DNA of 64,000 nucleotides from Rathayibacter agropyri (GTDB lineage Bacteria; Actinomycetota; Actinomycetes; Actinomycetales; Microbacteriaceae). The stretch lies in NCBI RefSeq assembly GCF_013249015.1, contig NZ_JABRPL010000001.1, positions 1,102,318 through 1,166,317 on the forward strand, given 5' to 3'. Below, one piece after another: positions 61,326 through 64,000 of the stretch. Under the pieces are notes generated by a model that saw nothing but the letters and a program-made list of their open reading frames with translations, was not told the origin of the DNA and did no database searches. How positions within the stretch are numbered: position 1 is the stretch's first letter; each line of letters begins with the position of its first letter. Position numbers and translations under genes: made by a program.

Positions 61326-62078
61326 TTACTTCTTGGCGCCCTGGGCGGCGACGGCCGCGGCGCCGGCGGCAGCGGCCTCCGGGTCGAGGTAGCGCGCCTC
61401 GCCGATCGGCTCGAAGTTCTCGTCGAGGGTATAGACGAGAGGGATGCCGGTCGGGATGTTCAACTCGGCGATGTCAGAGTCCGAGATGCTGTCAAGGGTC
61501 TTCACCAGGGCGCGCAGCGAATTGCCGTGCGCGGTGACCATCACGGTCTTGCCCGAAGCGAGGTCCGGCTTGATATCAGACTCCCAGTACGGCAGCATCC
61601 GCTCGATGACGAGCTTCAGCGACTCGGTGCGAGGCAGCGCGTCGCCGAGGTCGGCATAGCGCTCGTCATGGGCCTGCGAGTACTGGTCGTCATCTGCCAG
61701 TGGGGGCGGCGGGACGTCGAACGAGCGGCGCCAGGTCTGGAACTGCTCCGGACCGTACTCGGCGAGGGTCTGCGCCTTGTCCTTGCCCTGCAGCGCCCCA
61801 TAGTGGCGCTCGTTCAGGCGCCACGAGCGCTTCACGTCGATCCACAGCCGATCGGCGACCTCAAGCGCAATGTTCGCGGTCTGAATCGCGCGTGTCTGCC
61901 GCGAGGTGTACACGATGTCTGGGTGCAGCCCCGCCTCGGTCAGTAGCTCGCCGGCGCGGGTCGCCTCGGCAACGCCCTGCTCGGTGAGCCGCACATCGAC
62001 CCATCCGGTGAAGAGGTTCTTCTGGTTCCACTCGCTGTTGCCGTGGCGCACGAGGATGAGGGTGTAGGTCTCGGACAT
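61326..62078 (-). CDS. gpmA: 2,3-bisphosphoglycerate-dependent phosphoglycerate mutase
   Basis: 250 aa. It interconverts 3- and 2-phosphoglycerate through a phospho-histidine. H11 lies in [19 protein letters not shown], the second histidine in [15 protein letters not shown], and the E/R set in [15 protein letters not shown] and [16 protein letters not shown]. The tail ([17 protein letters not shown]) is Ala-rich, as in other actinobacterial members. Start at ATG 62078. Divergent from the methyltransferase gene with a 48-bp gap. Confidence 0.96.
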   Translation of the reverse strand: MSETYTLILVRHGNSEWNQKNLFTGWVDVRLTEQGVAEATRAGELLTEAGLHPDIVYTSRQTRAIQTANIALEVADRLWIDVKRSWRLNERHYGALQGKDKAQTLAEYGPEQFQTWRRSFDVPPPPLADDDQYSQAHDERYADLGDALPRTESLKLVIERMLPYWESDIKPDLASGKTVMVTAHGNSLRALVKTLDSISDSDIAELNIPTGIPLVYTLDENFEPIGEARYLDPEAAAAGAAAVAAQGAKK

Positions 62079-62126
62079 GCGTCCAGCTTAGAGGCGGCCA
62101 TCGCGCTCGCGGATACGCTGGAGAGT

Positions 62127-62936
62127 ATGCCCATCGGTGCCGTCACCCGCGGAACGACGGGCACGAACCGCCTCCGCCGAGTGGACCGCCGACTCGCTGA
62201 GTTGCCCGTGCTTCGCAGCACGCCCTCCCCCCTCGTCGTCGATCTCGGCTTTGGAGCGAGCGCGGTCACCACGCTCGAGCTGCACCGGCGCCTCCTCCGG
62301 TCCACCCCGGATATCGAGGTTCTCGGCCTCGAGATCGAGCCTGCTCGCGTCGCCACCGCGCGGCGCCAGCTGGAGCGGGTCCGGGAGGGAGGCACTCCTT
62401 TTCCCGTGGATGCGCGCGTGCGCTTCGAGCGGGGCGGCTTCGAGATCCCCTTGCCCGCGCAACGACGCGCGGAGGTCATCCGGGCCTTCAACGTCCTCCG
62501 CCAGTACGACGAAGGCGCCGTTGCCAGCGCCTGGAATACGATGACCGACCGTCTCCAGCCCGACGGAGTGCTTGTCGAGGGCACCTGCGATGAGATCGGC
62601 CGCATCTGCACGTGGATCGAGGTTGGCCGGGAGGGACCGCGCTCGCTCACCCTGTCGCTGCGTCTCGCGAGTATCCCTTCGCCGATGACCGCGGCCGAGC
62701 GCCTCCCGAAGGCGCTGATCCACCGCAATGTCCCCGGAGAACGGGTGCACGCCTTTCTGGCCGCACTCGAGCGGGCCTGGACGCTGAACGCTCCGCTCGC
62801 CGTCTATGGGCCGGGTCAGCGTTGGCTCGCGACCGTGGGAGATCTCCGCGTGGAGTGGCCAATCCTCGGCGGTCCGCGGCGCTGGCGTCTGGGCGAGATC
62901 ACTGTGGCCTGGGACGCTGTAGCGCCAGCCGTCTGA
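62127..62936 (+). CDS. Class I SAM-dependent methyltransferase-like protein
   Basis: 269 aa from ATG 62127; upstream in-frame codons mirror gpmA. Motif I is LVVDLGFGASAVTTLELHRR, with the acidic end of strand 2 in EVLGLEIEPARVATARR. The following part (AEVIRAFNVLRQYDEGAVAS) and LQPDGVLVEGTCDEIG match a conserved actinobacterial group often annotated only as class I methyltransferase. The glycine-rich loop reads DLGFGAS instead of the common DxGxGxG. Substrate unknown. The stop is three bases before that of the convergent FUSC-type gene. Confidence 0.85.
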   Translation: MPIGAVTRGTTGTNRLRRVDRRLAELPVLRSTPSPLVVDLGFGASAVTTLELHRRLLRSTPDIEVLGLEIEPARVATARRQLERVREGGTPFPVDARVRFERGGFEIPLPAQRRAEVIRAFNVLRQYDEGAVASAWNTMTDRLQPDGVLVEGTCDEIGRICTWIEVGREGPRSLTLSLRLASIPSPMTAAERLPKALIHRNVPGERVHAFLAALERAWTLNAPLAVYGPGQRWLATVGDLRVEWPILGGPRRWRLGEITVAWDAVAPAV

Positions 62937-62939
62937 CGG

Positions 62940-64000
62940 TTACGACAGCGGAGGCAGGGCCGCCCGGGCTTGCGCCGGGCCGGCGCCCGTCGCTGTCAGC
63001 AGGTCGACAACCAGGGGGCGAAGCAGCACGAGGAGCGTCTTCTCGGCCAGTCGCGCCTCGGGTATCAGCCGCTGCGGGTCGAGGGCCGTTGCGAGCAGGA
63101 CAAGATCCTGCCGCGCGAGCGCGAGCACCGACGGGTCGGTGACGGCCCGTCCCAGCAGCGCTATTCCCGGACCGAAAGCCGCAACCACTCCCGCGAGCTC
63201 GGGGCGCGCAGCAGCGTCACCGACGAGGAAGTCGGTGCGCCGGGCGATGATGCGGAGGTTTCGGGTCGCGAGGTCCAGAGCGGCAAGCATTGCGCTCTGC
63301 CGGATCAGCTCGACGCGGTGTCGGCGGACAAAAGGCGAAATGCGGGCGACGCCCGTCGCCGAGTCGAGGGCTGCCGTCCAGCCGTCGATTATCGGCTGCG
63401 TGGCCCGGATTCGCTCGAGAGCCGACGACGAGGCGGAGGAGTCGCCGCGCTGCAACGCCTCGGCCAGCTCCTCGACGGTGCGGCCGAGCGCCGAGACGAG
63501 CCGGTGCGCCTCCGCCCGGGCCGTGCGGAGTGGAGGACGCGGCACCACCGCCGTGCAGAGCAGAGCCGCGAGACCGCCGATCACGCCGTCGAGGCTCCTC
63601 GTCAAGACGCCACCGTCGGGCGTCGGCAGGATCATCACCAGCATCGCCTGAGTGCCGGCGGCGACCGCGAAGCCGGGCGACGGCGAGAGCGCCCGGCCGA
63701 GCGTGAAGACGATCGCCAGCACGACGGCCAGCTGCCAGACTCCGCTCCCCCACAGCAGGAGCAGAATCTCGCTCGCCGTGATGCCGATCAGCATCCCCAT
63801 CGCCGTCTCGGCGACCTGCTTCGGACGGGTGTCGCGAGCGATCCCCAGACTTGTGATGGTCACGGTGAGCGCGAGGACGGGCGCGGGATGCCCGACCACG
63901 AAGCGCGCCACGGAGTAGGCGAGCACGGCGGCGAGCACGATCTGCAGTACGGCCGGCAGCGATGCCGTCGCGCGGCCGATCGCCTTCCGGGGATGCAGCT
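62940..64000 (-). CDS. FUSC/aromatic-acid-exporter-like membrane protein, 5' end outside window
   Basis: At least 353 codons are visible and the frame stays open to the right edge (LHPRKAIGRATASLPAVLQI), so the start is missing. Several membrane helices are seen, such as VLQIVLAAVLAYSVARFVVG, ALTVTITSLGIA, ETAMGMLIGITASEILLLL and GGLAALLCTAVVPRP. They are followed by a long cytoplasmic helical part (VSALGRTVEELAEALQRGDS). This is the FUSC/ArAE plan. Members export aromatic acids or related metabolites with the proton gradient; the cargo here is unknown. Confidence 0.82.
   Translation of the reverse strand, partial: LHPRKAIGRATASLPAVLQIVLAAVLAYSVARFVVGHPAPVLALTVTITSLGIARDTRPKQVAETAMGMLIGITASEILLLLWGSGVWQLAVVLAIVFTLGRALSPSPGFAVAAGTQAMLVMILPTPDGGVLTRSLDGVIGGLAALLCTAVVPRPPLRTARAEAHRLVSALGRTVEELAEALQRGDSSASSSALERIRATQPIIDGWTAALDSATGVARISPFVRRHRVELIRQSAMLAALDLATRNLRIIARRTDFLVGDAAARPELAGVVAAFGPGIALLGRAVTDPSVLALARQDLVLLATALDPQRLIPEARLAEKTLLVLLRPLVVDLLTATGAGPAQARAALPPLS

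Overview
The window is high-GC DNA with dense, often overlapping genes. It looks like a chromosome segment of an actinobacterium in or near the Microbacteriaceae (Rathayibacter/Clavibacter/Curtobacterium-like). This is inferred from the gene set: CarD next to a fused IspD-IspF, CysS and RlmB; SenX3-RegX3 facing PhoU; DtxR; DUF3027, DUF3263, DUF4032 and DUF2530 proteins; a lone groEL with HrcA/CIRCE operators; and a large phosphoketolase.

Layout. 1-11 kb: a truncated helicase-like ATPase, small membrane and VOC proteins, HdeD- and DedA-family membrane proteins, an ECF sigma/anti-sigma pair, an M20 peptidase-SRPBCC pair, an NCS1 permease coupled to an isochorismatase-fold hydrolase, and a PfkB sugar kinase. 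11.8-17.8 kb: a tightly coupled operon of F420-dependent glucose-6-phosphate dehydrogenase (fgd), an FO synthase-like CofG-CofH protein, an alpha/beta-hydrolase and a Baeyer-Villiger-type monooxygenase fused to DUF4287. The CofH half has lost all three Fe-S cysteines and the hydrolase has alanine where the nucleophile should be, so this operon is probably not a plain cofactor pathway. 18-22 kb: MarR, a secreted SGNH hydrolase and small membrane proteins.

22-32.7 kb is an accessory region: a secreted protein with a long (GGGX)n domain, decayed genes, a lactococcin-972-type bacteriocin with a lipoprotein and a MacAB-like exporter/immunity module (peptidoglycan-binding adaptor, ATPase, FtsX-like permease), relics, a methyltransferase-acetyltransferase pair, and a frameshifted serine-recombinase C-terminus next to the 3' end of tRNA-Arg(CCU). 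This is the usual picture of an integrated, decaying island. Just beyond the tRNA is a GntR regulator followed by a wrecked ABC-transporter pair.

33.9-64 kb is mainly core genome: phosphoketolase, HNH nuclease, NlpC/P60 hydrolase with a long structured leader, DtxR-type regulator, SerC, cold-shock proteins, an OmpR-type two-component system, GroEL, MsrB, nitroreductase, tRNA-Thr(UGU), DsbA-like thioredoxin, MsmK/UgpC-type ATPase, DUF4032, RlmB-CysS-IspDF-CarD, RegX3-SenX3/PhoU, phosphoglycerate mutase, a methyltransferase and a FUSC-family membrane protein cut by the right edge.

Two convergent gene ends (36.45 and 58.3 kb) carry the same kind of long palindrome: different outer arms but a shared core. 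This points to a family of repeated elements that may work as two-way terminators.
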